Part shown: one piece after another, positions 43,058-51,802 of the stretch
Numbering within the stretch: the stretch's first letter is position 1
Layout of the letters: each line of letters opens with the position of its first letter
Assembly (NCBI RefSeq): GCF_000374185.1
Contig: NZ_KB910518.1
Span: forward strand, 2,799,687 to 2,863,686
Origin: Paenibacillus sp. HW567
Lineage (GTDB): Bacteria > Bacillota > Bacilli > Paenibacillales > Paenibacillaceae
Length of the DNA stretch: 64,000 bases
Direction: 5' to 3'
The notes under the pieces: model-generated
Told to the model about the DNA's origin: nothing
Database searches by the model: none
What the model saw: only the letters and a program-made list of their open reading frames with translations
Made by a program: the position numbers and the translations under genes

Positions 43058-45790
43058 TTACAGAGCCGGTTCTTCAAGCCATCTGCACATCCGCGTCACT
43101 ACATCCTGTAAAACCACAGGTTTGGTTATAAAATCGGAAGCTCCGGCTGCCAGGCACCGCTCGCGGTCTTCCTTCATCGTTTTGGCCGAGATTGCGATAA
43201 TTGGAAGCTCCGGCAGCAGCAGCTCTTCACGGATAATGGACAGCGTATCATACCCGTCTAAATTCGGCATCATGATGTCCAGCAGCACAATATCCACATC
43301 TGGATGCTCCCTAACCTTTTGCAAGCATTCAAACCCTGACTGTGCCGTCAAAATATTCATTTTATAGGGTGCAAGGCCGGTCTCAAGAGCATAGATGTTG
43401 CGTATATCGTCGTCAACGATCAGCACCGTTGTGCCGTTTAGCTTCCGATATTCTTCATCGAAAAGGTTCTTGTCCGCTTCGAGCGGGCGGCTGTGCGAAT
43501 CCTCCCGTTCAAGTGCAGCAGCGGCCTCTGAGGTCGCCTGCACTATGTCGGTATCCTCCTCACGGCAAGGAAGATAAAGCGTAAAGGTGCTGCCTCTCCC
43601 CTCTTCACTGTCCAGCTCAATCGTACCGCCAAGCAGCCTGGCAAGCTGAAGCGATATTGACAATCCCAATCCGGTGCCGCCGAATTTACGGGCCGTTGTG
43701 CCGTCAGCCTGACGGAAAGCTTCAAAGATCAGCTCCCGGTTCTCCTCGGAGACCCCGATTCCGCTGTCCATGACGGCAAAAGTGATCACTGGGCCGGCAC
43801 TTTCATAATCGGCTCCTGAATAGGACTCCAGACGGTTAACTACAACCTCTACAAAACCCTCCGCAGTAAATTTGAAAGCATTGGAGAGCAGGTTCCGCAG
43901 AATTTGATGCAAACGCATTTCATCCGTAAAAATCATATCAGGAACCTCTTGCCGAAGAGTCACTTTAAAATCAATATGCTTCTGGTCGGCTGTTGTGCTG
44001 AAATAGCCCAGCAGCATAGCAGGCACCTCAGTAAGATTGACTGCCTCCCATTCCACCAGCATTTTACCGGCTTCTACCTTGGACAGATCCAGAATATCAT
44101 TGATCATCGCGAGCAAGTCGCTGCCGGACGAATGGATTACCGAAGCATAGCCCATTTCCTCTTCCGTAAGCGTCCCGTTGCGATTCTCAGTCAGCAGTTG
44201 TGACAGTATTAGCATGCTGTTAAGCGGCGTACGGAGCTCATGCGACATATTGGCCAGGAACTCGGATTTATAGCTGGAGCTTTGCTCGAGCTGTTCATTA
44301 TATTTTACTAGCTGAACGGCTGCATTCTCTGCCACCGTCTTCTGATGATCCAGCTCCCGGTTGAGAATCAGCAATTCATGGGTATGGTTCTGAAGCTCCC
44401 CGGTCTGCACCTGCAGCTCTTCGGATTGCACCTGGAGTTCCCCGTTCATCACCTGTGATTCATGGTACAAATACTGGATTTCCATACGGGTGATAACAGA
44501 ATTCAAGGTTACCCCCAGCACATTCAGCAGCTCTGTCAAAAGCTTAAAATGGTAGGGGGCCCATTTCGTAAGCGAGGCTATCTCCAGTACTGCTACCGTT
44601 TTATTCTCAAAAAGCACCGGGGCAATTACCGCAAACCTGGGTGCAGTTCTCCCGAGACCTGAATTAATACGGATATAATCTTCCGGCAAATTCTCAATAA
44701 CCATAAGTCTCTTATCCGCTGCGCTTTGGCCGATCAGGCCCTCGCCGGACTTGATGGTGTCTGCGCCGAAGCGGGTTTCTTGATCCTCTGCCCCGGCATA
44801 CGAGTAGACCCGCTTGAATTCTCCCTCTTTGTTAAGCACAAAAATGGCGCCGTATTGCATCTCCAGCATAAGCGACAGTTTATTCATAAAGGTTCTGCCC
44901 AGTAAAGAAAGCTCTGTCGCTTCCTGAATTGCCAAAGACATGGCTGCCAGTTGATCACTGCTCCATTGCTCCCGCTGCACGGTATCCAGAAGATCATTTG
45001 TTGCATTCGCCAGATCATAGATTTCATCAAGGGTTCTTACTTTAATGCGCTCTGACATGTTGCCGCCGCCAGCGATGCCGTGAATCGCCTCAATCACTCT
45101 TCGCAGCGGCTTGGCGATGCTCTCAGAGATCAGGTAGGTAACAAGCGAAGTCAGCACTGCCACCAGTATCCACAGAATATACATTGTTACCATAAGCTTG
45201 TGGTTGCCCGCTTTGAGATCAACAATGCGTCCAGTGGTCAGCTTGCGTTCGTTATCGCGGAAATAATCAGACTGCTTGCGGATGGAATCAATAATTAATT
45301 TGCCGGTATCATTGCGGAAAAATGCGGCAACCGCCTTATCCTGTCCATTCCGCTTAAGCTCCACAACATGCTGCCCGGCGGATGTGATCCATAGCTCAAT
45401 GTTGTCTTTGATCGTTCTCAGATTCTGCAGTTGGCCCGGATTATCGGCGATCAGTCCGCTTAATTTCTCGTAATTCATCCGCCACTGCACACTTCCATCA
45501 TTATAGGACTGCAGATAGTCGCTATTGCCGGTAAGGGCATAACCCCGTTGACCGGATTCCATATCAAGCACATTTTTCTCTATCTGATAGGTAAGCTCAT
45601 GCACCTGCATATCATGCTCGCTCAGAAAAACAGTCTCTTTCTCAAGATCAGTAATCCTAGTGGATACAACGATGAGAAACAGACCTAGCATAAATAGGAT
45701 CATGATATATCCAAGCGAAATTTTGCCCCGGATTTTCAAGCTCCAGGCTTGCTTGTTCAGCAATGGTCTAACCTCCATCGTGCGTCCCAT
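43058..45790 (-). CDS. Hybrid sensor histidine kinase (CHASE3-HAMP-GAF-HisKA-HATPase-REC)
   Basis: 910 residues from 45790, or 906 from an ATG at 45778; neither has a strong site. Order: helix 1 (~25-43); CHASE3-like sensor (~45-190, DMESGQRGYALTGNSDYL); helix 2 (~200-222); HAMP; GAF (~285-435); a coiled coil with ELQVQSEELQVQTGEL; HisKA with phospho-His517 (FLANMSHELRTPLNS); HATPase (NAFKFTAEG; DSGIGV; GGTGLGLSIS); and a receiver domain with Asp838 (VLLDIMMPNLDGYD). No separate output regulator lies nearby. It follows the DivIVA-like gene by nine bases. The signal is unknown. Confidence 0.93.
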   Translation of the reverse strand: MGRTMEVRPLLNKQAWSLKIRGKISLGYIMILFMLGLFLIVVSTRITDLEKETVFLSEHDMQVHELTYQIEKNVLDMESGQRGYALTGNSDYLQSYNDGSVQWRMNYEKLSGLIADNPGQLQNLRTIKDNIELWITSAGQHVVELKRNGQDKAVAAFFRNDTGKLIIDSIRKQSDYFRDNERKLTTGRIVDLKAGNHKLMVTMYILWILVAVLTSLVTYLISESIAKPLRRVIEAIHGIAGGGNMSERIKVRTLDEIYDLANATNDLLDTVQREQWSSDQLAAMSLAIQEATELSLLGRTFMNKLSLMLEMQYGAIFVLNKEGEFKRVYSYAGAEDQETRFGADTIKSGEGLIGQSAADKRLMVIENLPEDYIRINSGLGRTAPRFAVIAPVLFENKTVAVLEIASLTKWAPYHFKLLTELLNVLGVTLNSVITRMEIQYLYHESQVMNGELQVQSEELQVQTGELQNHTHELLILNRELDHQKTVAENAAVQLVKYNEQLEQSSSYKSEFLANMSHELRTPLNSMLILSQLLTENRNGTLTEEEMGYASVIHSSGSDLLAMINDILDLSKVEAGKMLVEWEAVNLTEVPAMLLGYFSTTADQKHIDFKVTLRQEVPDMIFTDEMRLHQILRNLLSNAFKFTAEGFVEVVVNRLESYSGADYESAGPVITFAVMDSGIGVSEENRELIFEAFRQADGTTARKFGGTGLGLSISLQLARLLGGTIELDSEEGRGSTFTLYLPCREEDTDIVQATSEAAAALEREDSHSRPLEADKNLFDEEYRKLNGTTVLIVDDDIRNIYALETGLAPYKMNILTAQSGFECLQKVREHPDVDIVLLDIMMPNLDGYDTLSIIREELLLPELPIIAISAKTMKEDRERCLAAGASDFITKPVVLQDVVTRMCRWLEEPAL

Positions 45791-45799
45791 GATATGATC

Positions 45800-46186
45800 T
45801 TACAGATAACCTTCGCTCCGGGGCAATCTGTCCTTTAACTGCCGTACATTACTCTCCAGCTTGAGAATAATATCCTCCAGATCCAGCGGATCAATACCTC
45901 TAACGATTGGTGCAGGAATGGGTTCCGGTGCTTTGGCCTTGTCCTTCAATTCGCGCAGCTCAATCTGCTGCTCCTGCCATTTATCCATCAAATCGGCAAT
46001 CGTAGCATAAAAACGTTCGTAATCCTTGATTACGCTATCCAGGAACGTGTCCACTTCCTCTGCGTCATAACCGCGCAGCTTCGTGTTAAATTCCTTCTCA
46101 TGAATTGTCAGCGCGTCGAGTGTAATGCCAAGCTGGCTGAATAGCTTTCTTTGCTTGTCCAACCGGCGTTTCATGTGTTCGTCCAT
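45800..46186 (-). CDS. DivIVA-domain coiled-coil protein
   Basis: 128 residues. The DivIVA motif is clear: LTIHEKEFNTKLRGYDAEEV, then DTFLDSVIKDYERFYATI. A coiled coil follows (DKWQEQQIELRELKDKAKA), then a Pro-rich linker (PEPIPAPIV) and a short end helix. It is far shorter than polar DivIVA and closer in size to GpsB, but carries an extra C-terminal piece. DivIVA domains bind curved or dividing membranes and recruit partners. GGAGGTAACTTAA sets the start. It shares a transcript with the hybrid kinase. Confidence 0.85.
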   Translation of the reverse strand: MDEHMKRRLDKQRKLFSQLGITLDALTIHEKEFNTKLRGYDAEEVDTFLDSVIKDYERFYATIADLMDKWQEQQIELRELKDKAKAPEPIPAPIVRGIDPLDLEDIILKLESNVRQLKDRLPRSEGYL

Positions 46187-46303
46187 TTAAGTTACCTCCA
46201 AGTATATACTGCATTCATCCGGCAGTAATCATTATAACAGGGTGACAGCAAGCTGAAAATATCACTAAAGTTGTAGTTCTGATGCCCGGTAAAATGCGTC
46301 ATT

Positions 46304-46663
46304 CTAATAGTTATCTGCAACAGCTTTATTTAAAATGCCCAGACAGCGGTCCAAATCCGTCTTCACCTGTTTTTTGTACAGCTTCGCCTTTTCCTCTCCA
46401 TCCGCTGTGAAGTGGTACAGCACAATTTCCTGAAAATCCACTTTAGGGTCGTTCCCCTTCAGTTGTTTGGTACGGTATAGAATCCCCTGCTGGACCAGTT
46501 CATGAAGAGCGCGGTAAATTTCACTTTGAGGCGGCGAATAGCCGTGTGCCTTGAAGTCTCTGCGCAAATCCTCCAGCATCTGATAGCCGTAGCCTTTATG
46601 CTGTTCAACCATCGTAATCAGGTATACCTTGATAAAAGCCCGTTGGGCAATCATAAACGCCAT
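46304..46663 (-). CDS. rtp: Replication terminator protein (RTP) homologue
   Basis: 119 residues, about the same length as Bacillus subtilis Rtp (122). From memory of that protein, QRAFIKVYLITMVEQ near the N-terminus and LYKKQVKTDLDRCLGILNKA at the C-terminus correspond closely to its conserved ends. The winged helix (SPPQSEIYRALHELVQQGIL) and the C-terminal dimer helix are kept. Rtp binds Ter sites and stops replication forks from one side. A PadR-type regulator is the alternative, since the folds are related. GGAGGTGTCTT precedes the ATG. Confidence 0.8.
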   Translation of the reverse strand: MAFMIAQRAFIKVYLITMVEQHKGYGYQMLEDLRRDFKAHGYSPPQSEIYRALHELVQQGILYRTKQLKGNDPKVDFQEIVLYHFTADGEEKAKLYKKQVKTDLDRCLGILNKAVADNY

Positions 46664-46984
46664 AAGACACCTCCAAAGGGGTAGATTACCTTAAGTTTCC
46701 TGCTCTAACTCTAGTATAAGCACTATTTTCCAAGTTTCACAATAAGAAATTTTGGGAGTGTTGCCCACCTTTTTCTTTCGGGATAAGTGATAAGGGCAGG
46801 TGTAGTTGTAGGGTCAGGAGATGTAACAAGGGTGCTTTTGTTTTGATTTTTCTATTGTGAATTTTTCATATGATGAAATGTAAGAATTCCAGGTGTGGAT
46901 TAAGGCAATATAAAAAGACTGCAGCCCAGGTGATCATGCCTGTGGTGCAGTCTTTGCGAGATTATGATTATAAATGGATGGCCT
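46664..46984. other. Intergenic region between rtp and hrpB
   Basis: It contains the rtp upstream region (minus-strand TTGTGA, 18 bp, TATACT near 46710-46735) and the hrpB terminator at 46914-46956. A sequence at about 46704-46732 (CTAACTCTAGTATAAGCACT, then ATTTTCC) is only distantly like a Bacillus Ter site. Nothing else was recognised. Confidence 0.5.
46914..46956. terminator. Terminator of hrpB
   Basis: Perfect 10 bp stem, AAAGACTGCA and TGCAGTCTTT, with an inner CCCAGG/CCTGTGG helix; TTTTTATATT follows on the minus strand. Confidence 0.85.
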
Positions 46985-49477
46985 TTATTTCGCCGGGCGC
47001 GTCCGGTTCGTCGGGATTGCCTGCATAGGGTCATCCGGCCAGTAATGTTTGGGGTAGCGGCCCTTTAGATCCTTTTTGACCTCAAAATAGGTGCTGCGCC
47101 AAAAGCTGGCCAGATCCGCCGTCACCTGCATCGGCCGCCTCGCGGGCGAGAGCAGATGCAGCAGCACCGCGACCTTCCCCCCGCCGATTCTCGGCGTATC
47201 CACTTGCCCGAACATCTCCTGCAGTCTAACCGCCAATACCGGCGCGCCCGGGTTCCCATAATCTACAGGAATCCGGGAACCGCTCGGAACGGTTATATGC
47301 GTTGGAGCTTCCTTGTCCAGAGTCTGGCGGCTGTTCCAGTCCAGCATCCCTTCCAGCGCCCGCGATAACGGCACCCTCTGGAGGTCGCGCAGATTACGCA
47401 TTCCCTGAATATAAGGCTGGAGCCACTCATGAACTGAAGCGAGCAGTACGTTATCAGACACATCTGGAAAATCTTCTCTGATTCTATGCATGAACTCCAT
47501 CCGCTGGCGCAGTTGAACCGTGCCCTTGTCCCAGGGCAGCAGCTCCAGCCCTTCGGCAGCAATCAGGGCAAGCAGCACCTCTTCTGTTTCTTCCGCTGTC
47601 GGCCGTTCATGTGCGGTTTCCTTTACGACCAGCGCACCAAGCCGCGTCCGTCTGCGCGCCTGCACGCTTCCGCTGTCCTTGTCCCAGTAGACTTCACGTT
47701 CCTCCGTGAAGCTAATCCTGTGATGCATGAACAGGTCATCTGCCGGCAGGTCGGCTGCCAGCAGGACTCTGCTCTGGCCGGCACGGTCATCCACGCCGGC
47801 CGCCACAATATAGGGCGAGCGCGCAAGCGGCTGCCCTTCCTTCATCGCCGCCCCCCGGCCACCGGAGAGCAGAAACGCGCCATCGCCGCGTTTCTGCCCG
47901 ATCCGGTCGGGGTAGGCGAACGACAACAGCAGCCCGGTGCGGCTGATGTTGTCGGGCGTTTCTCCTGGCGCTGCCTGTAGCTGCGCCAGGAAATTCCGGC
48001 TCTCGCGCTGCACCGCGCGCAGAGCCGCCGGGTCCGCTCCGCCGCTGTCAGCGGAGCGCTCGAACCGGAGCAGCGCCTCCACGCGCAGCGTGAGGTCGCA
48101 GCTCTGTGCGGCGGGACCCTTGAAGAGGTCCCGCTCCTGGAGCAGCGCCGCCAGCCGGCAGGCGAGCGGCGCCGCTCCAAGCTCTGCCGCGCGCAGCAGC
48201 ATGTGCGCGATGCGCGGGTGTGCGCCGAGCGCGGCCATGCTGCGGCCGTGCGGCGTAATGGCGCCGCCGGCGTCAAGCGCGCCGAGCTGGCGCAGCAGCG
48301 CTACGGCCTGCGCGTAAGGCGCAGCAGGCGGCGCGTCCAGCCAGCGCAGCGCGTCCGGACTGCGCGCGCCCCACAGCGCCAGCTCCAGCGCGAGCTGCGC
48401 CAGGTCAGTCTCCATGATTTCCGGCACGTTGTCGTCCGGAAGACGGTTATGCTCCTCCCGGCTCCACAGCCGGTAGCATACACCCGGCGCGGTGCGTCCC
48501 GCACGGCCGCGCCGCTGGTCGGCGGATGCCTTGGAGACCGGCACCGTAGTCAGCCGCGGCATGCCCGTACGCGGCGAGAACACCTGAGTCCGCCGCAGGC
48601 CCGTATCTACTACGCTGCGCACGCCCTCAATCGTTAAGCTGGTCTCGGCAATCGAAGTTGCGAGCACCACCTTGCGTTCACCCGGCACAGCAGCCGCCAC
48701 CGCCAAGTCCTGCTGCTCCTGCGGGAGCTGCCCATAGAGCGGCCGCAGCACTGTTCCGGGAGGCAGACCGCCGCCCGCAAGCTCCCTTTCCGTCTGCCGG
48801 ATCTCCCGTTCACCGGGCACAAAAACAAGCACATCGCCAGGCTGCTCGGATAAAGCCCGGCGGACGGCGGATGCCGCCGATTTGTCGAGCTGCTTCCCGT
48901 CCGTGCCCGGGACATATATAGTATCCACCGGATAAGTCCGGCCCGGACACTTCACTACGGGCGCATCCCCGAGTACAGCGGAGACCCTCTCGCCGTCCAG
49001 TGTGGCGGACATGACAAGAATCCGCAAGTCCTCACGCAGCACAGACTGCGCCTCCAGTGTCAAAGCCAGTCCCAGATCAGCATGAAGGCTGCGCTCATGA
49101 AATTCGTCAAAGATAACCAGCCCCACATCGCCAAGCGACGGGTCGCTTTGCAGCATTCTTGTTAACACGCCTTCCGTAACTACTATAATACGCGTGTTTT
49201 TGCCCACCTTAGTATCCATACGCATGCGGTATCCTACGGTTTGGCCCACACTTTCGCCCATGCAGGCCGCCATGTAGCCCGCGGCTGAACGGGCTGCGAG
49301 CCGTCTCGGCTCCAGCATCAGTATGGTTTTGCCGGCCATCCACGGCGCATCCAGAAAAGCCGGCGGTGTTCCTGTCGTTTTCCCCGCTCCAGGCTCGGCA
49401 ATAAGCACGGCGGAAGGGGATGTATTCAGTATTGCCTGCAAATCAGGGAGCACCTGCATAATTGGAAGCTGCTTCAT
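46985..49477 (-). CDS. hrpB: ATP-dependent helicase HrpB (DEAH family)
   Basis: 830 residues, normal for HrpB. Motif I is AEPGAGKTTGTPPAF, II DEFHERS (DEFH in place of DEAH/DEVH), III MSATLDGE, V ATSIAETSLTIEG and VI QRRGRAGRTAPG. The C-terminal half carries the HrpB-specific winged and DUF domains, ending near STYFEVKKDLKGRYPKHYWP, a conserved HrpB end. The cell role of HrpB is poorly defined; RNA processing is suspected. Codons ~350-515 are strikingly GC-rich, coding many Ala/Arg. GGAGAG precedes the ATG pair. Confidence 0.93.
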   Translation of the reverse strand: MKQLPIMQVLPDLQAILNTSPSAVLIAEPGAGKTTGTPPAFLDAPWMAGKTILMLEPRRLAARSAAGYMAACMGESVGQTVGYRMRMDTKVGKNTRIIVVTEGVLTRMLQSDPSLGDVGLVIFDEFHERSLHADLGLALTLEAQSVLREDLRILVMSATLDGERVSAVLGDAPVVKCPGRTYPVDTIYVPGTDGKQLDKSAASAVRRALSEQPGDVLVFVPGEREIRQTERELAGGGLPPGTVLRPLYGQLPQEQQDLAVAAAVPGERKVVLATSIAETSLTIEGVRSVVDTGLRRTQVFSPRTGMPRLTTVPVSKASADQRRGRAGRTAPGVCYRLWSREEHNRLPDDNVPEIMETDLAQLALELALWGARSPDALRWLDAPPAAPYAQAVALLRQLGALDAGGAITPHGRSMAALGAHPRIAHMLLRAAELGAAPLACRLAALLQERDLFKGPAAQSCDLTLRVEALLRFERSADSGGADPAALRAVQRESRNFLAQLQAAPGETPDNISRTGLLLSFAYPDRIGQKRGDGAFLLSGGRGAAMKEGQPLARSPYIVAAGVDDRAGQSRVLLAADLPADDLFMHHRISFTEEREVYWDKDSGSVQARRRTRLGALVVKETAHERPTAEETEEVLLALIAAEGLELLPWDKGTVQLRQRMEFMHRIREDFPDVSDNVLLASVHEWLQPYIQGMRNLRDLQRVPLSRALEGMLDWNSRQTLDKEAPTHITVPSGSRIPVDYGNPGAPVLAVRLQEMFGQVDTPRIGGGKVAVLLHLLSPARRPMQVTADLASFWRSTYFEVKKDLKGRYPKHYWPDDPMQAIPTNRTRPAK

Positions 49478-49579
49478 CATATCTCTCCATAATCTTTTTC
49501 ATCTATATCCTGTCTACACACATCATGGGCGAAACCGGACTGAAATTCAAGCTTCACTGGATTAAGTAATGTGTGAACC

Positions 49580-49793
49580 TATATAGGTTGAACTATAGAT
49601 TCTCATATTGGGTCTGGTCGTAACTGCGGGGAATGTTTGGACTTCCGGCCGCTGTTATGATTGAATTTCCTGATTTAAACCACTGATCGCGGTAGAAATT
49701 CAATCATAAAGGCGGACGCGTTCGCTCCTACAGTTCCAAACTTCCCCTCCGCACTCCTACCTTTTTATGATTTTTTTAAGTTCAACCTATATA
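49580..49793 (-). mobile_element. MITE-like hairpin element, copy 3 (full length)
   Basis: 214 bp with perfect 15 bp terminal inverted repeats, TATATAGGTTGAACT (49580-49594) and AGTTCAACCTATATA (49779-49793). A central hairpin has perfect 13 bp arms (ATGATTGAATTTC and GAAATTCAATCAT). Outside these, TGCGGGGAATGTTTGG pairs with CCAAACTTCCCCTCCGCA. It has no coding capacity. It lies about 100 bp upstream of hrpB and downstream of the DUF1992 gene. Confidence 0.88.
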
Positions 49794-49812
49794 GTACTTT
49801 CTTATATTCTGC

Positions 49813-49847
49813 AAAAAAGCCACCCAGCCGCTCAGGGCCGGATGACT
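49813..49847 (-). terminator. Terminator of the DUF1992 gene
   Basis: On the minus strand AGTCATCCGGC pairs with GCTGGGTGGCT (three G-U pairs), loop of eight, then six T residues. Confidence 0.8.
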
Positions 49848-49861
49848 TCTGCAACTCCTTG

Positions 49862-50260
49862 TTATTCCTCTTGGCGGGTCAATTGCTCCCGGATTCTATC
49901 GCCGTAATCTGCGAAAACCGTGCTGTTCTCCAGCCCGCGCTGCCGTAAAAGCTCCTGCAGGCGCAGTCTTTTCAGAGAAAGATTGGACTCCAGCTCCTTC
50001 CGTTCCCCATGAACGGAATTCCCGCTTGTATGACAGGCTGCCAGCAGTTTCTCCAGCGTTGCACATTCCGCACGCAGCGTCACTTCTTCAGGGAGCAGAC
50101 CGGCATTTTTCATGATTTTGAAGGACATTCTCAGGTCTTCAGGCACCCCGGACAAATCCTCCAGCTCCAGCGGCTTGCCATGCCCCGGCAGATTCTCGAA
50201 CTCTCCATTTCGCATGGACTCCTGAATGCGCTGCTCTGCGAGCCAGGATAATATCGCCAT
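49862..50260 (-). CDS. DUF1992 (DnaJ-like YhdN-type) protein
   Basis: 132 residues from the ATG at 50260 (MAILSWLAEQRIQESM), preceded by GAGGGGCGGTAG. The DUF1992 signature is complete: IQESMRNGEFENLPGHGKPL, then DLRMSFKIMKNAGLLPEEV, followed by a helical tail (LSLKRLRLQELLRQR). The family is annotated as 'DnaJ homologue subfamily C member 28-like', but no HPD motif is present here. Function is unknown. A single gene with its own terminator. Confidence 0.9.
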   Translation of the reverse strand: MAILSWLAEQRIQESMRNGEFENLPGHGKPLELEDLSGVPEDLRMSFKIMKNAGLLPEEVTLRAECATLEKLLAACHTSGNSVHGERKELESNLSLKRLRLQELLRQRGLENSTVFADYGDRIREQLTRQEE

Positions 50261-50375
50261 ACTACCGCCCCTCTTCCCTGCCCAAGAAATGGCGCTTCTA
50301 CAAGCACTCCACCTTCCCGGCACTTCCGTATTGCCTTTATTTTAGCATAGCGGCTAGGGCAATTCATCCTGGGGG

Positions 50376-50762
50376 TTATAAACCTTGCTTGTGCTTATGA
50401 TACCCGCGTTCTCCGTAAGGCGATAGCTGCTCCATCCATTTGTTCTCCAGATCGGGCAGCAGCTTACGGTATTTCGCCAGTTCAGATACTTCAGCGACGA
50501 AGTCCTCCTCCGGTTTGATCTGCTCCAAAATCTCAAAAGAAAATGCCTCTTTACCATATTCCTTCCAATCGGCCTGAAGTGTCTTATTGTCATGGTTGCC
50601 GATTTCCAGTATGAATTGATGCTTGTTCCAGACCCCGTCCAGGTTAAGGCTGCTGCCCACCAAGGATTTACCATTCTGCGTATTAACAATTCTATATACA
50701 CCCATCGGACGATGGGAGTGCGCGTAGCTGTAAGCCAGCTCCTTGCGTTTCGCTTTCTCCAT
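50376..50762 (-). CDS. GIY-YIG-like protein with degenerate catalytic site
   Basis: 128 residues from the ATG at 50762 (MEKAKRKELAYS). The core reads MGVYRIVNTQNGKSLVGSSL, then NLDGVWNKHQF. It aligns with GIY-(X)-YIG nucleases, but YIG is LVG, and the catalytic Arg expected after 'NL' is absent. A Glu is present in ENKWMEQLSPYG, ending GERGYHKHKQ. It probably binds DNA or is non-catalytic. It follows the DUF2087 gene by 49 bp, an arrangement I believe recurs in related bacteria. Confidence 0.75.
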   Translation of the reverse strand: MEKAKRKELAYSYAHSHRPMGVYRIVNTQNGKSLVGSSLNLDGVWNKHQFILEIGNHDNKTLQADWKEYGKEAFSFEILEQIKPEEDFVAEVSELAKYRKLLPDLENKWMEQLSPYGERGYHKHKQGL

Positions 50763-50811
50763 AACTTCTCTTCTCTCCTTCAAATTCAATATCCGGTAAC
50801 GGCGGGCGCCG

Positions 50812-51606
50812 TTACAATCTAACCCAATAGCTGCTTCCGTCATCCTCGCGGTCCAGCAGCCCGTAATCAATCAGATAGCGCCGCAGCGTAACATGATCAG
50901 AGAAAGCTTCACCAAGAATGGCGTTAACCTCTTTCTCCGTATATTTCCTTCCCGTCTCAAAACGCTTGATCAATTGGCGGAGAATCGCGGCCTTCCGCTT
51001 CTGCTTCTTGGGAAATTCCGACAACGGCCCCTCCGGTCCCATCTTAAAATAAGTGTTCAGAATCTCGGCATTCTCCTCTTCCGTGATAGCAAACCGCTCA
51101 TCGACTATCGCCGCAGAGCGGGGAATGCTGACGAAGGGCGACGACGTTCCCGGCTTCTCCTCGGCCAGCTCCATCACAGCCAGGAACAGCTTGGCCTGCT
51201 TCACCTTCTCCCGCAGTGTAAACCGGTGGTTGCGCACAGTGGAGGTACTGCCGATGCCCAGTTCCTTCGCAGCCTCCCCATCACTCAAGCTCTGCCGGAA
51301 AGCATTCAGCAGCCCCTTCTGCAGCTCCGTCAGCCCGGTAAGCTTCTTATCCAATCCCAGCAGCCAATTGAACATGCCCCCATGCTCGCTCTCCACATGA
51401 AGCGCTGCGAATTTCCCGGCTTCGTAATACTGGTTCCCTTCCTTATAAATGAGGCCCTTCTCAAATTCTTCTCCACACACAAGGCAAGTATAAAATTCAG
51501 AATGCTCTCTGGCCTCATATTGATAACCTTGCTTCAGCTCCAGTATCGAGGCATTCCAGAATTTCTCCGAAATGCTGATCGGTTCATTTCCATCCGGCAA
51601 CTTCAT
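50812..51606 (-). CDS. DUF2087 regulator with LuxR-like helix-turn-helix
   Basis: 264 residues from the ATG at 51606 (MKLPDGNEPISIS). The N-terminal domain has a CxxC pair (YTCLVCGEEF) and His/Cys-poor remainder. A helix-turn-helix follows near 90-145 (LTELQKGLLNAFRQSLSDGE, AAKELGIGSTSTVRNHRF). The C-terminal DUF2087 region is typical: FPKKQKRKAAILRQLIKRFE, KYTEKEVNAILGEAF and RRYLIDYGLLDREDDGSSYW. It is probably a transcription regulator, perhaps of its own gene and the GIY-YIG gene. A good promoter with direct repeats lies upstream. Confidence 0.85.
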   Translation of the reverse strand: MKLPDGNEPISISEKFWNASILELKQGYQYEAREHSEFYTCLVCGEEFEKGLIYKEGNQYYEAGKFAALHVESEHGGMFNWLLGLDKKLTGLTELQKGLLNAFRQSLSDGEAAKELGIGSTSTVRNHRFTLREKVKQAKLFLAVMELAEEKPGTSSPFVSIPRSAAIVDERFAITEEENAEILNTYFKMGPEGPLSEFPKKQKRKAAILRQLIKRFETGRKYTEKEVNAILGEAFSDHVTLRRYLIDYGLLDREDDGSSYWVRL

Positions 51607-51638
51607 CACCCAACTCTTCTTTCGTTTATTATGTAGAC

Positions 51639-51667
51639 ATAATATCATTTTGTTTGCTTATTATCAA
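51639..51667 (-). promoter_or_regulatory. Promoter of the DUF2087 operon with direct repeats
   Basis: On the minus strand TTGATA (51662-51667), 17 bp, TATTAT (51639-51644). The motif AGCAAACAAAAT lies in the spacer and again about 31 bp upstream; the palindrome TTATGT-AG-ACATAA overlaps the -10. These are candidate regulator sites. Confidence 0.65.
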
Positions 51668-51802
51668 CTTTATTGTTATTTTGTTTGCTATATAAACCGA
51701 TAAGGACTGTATCTCAACGCAAACAGCCTTACCCCCAGATCTGAAAGACCATTGGATAAGACTGCTTCATACAGCGAATGCTCTCGAAAGCTGCACCTTT
51801 TT

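Noticed and set aside
46704..46732. Ter replication-arrest site near rtp
   Set aside because: Only partial similarity and a needed gap compared with the Bacillus Ter consensus; not strong enough to annotate.
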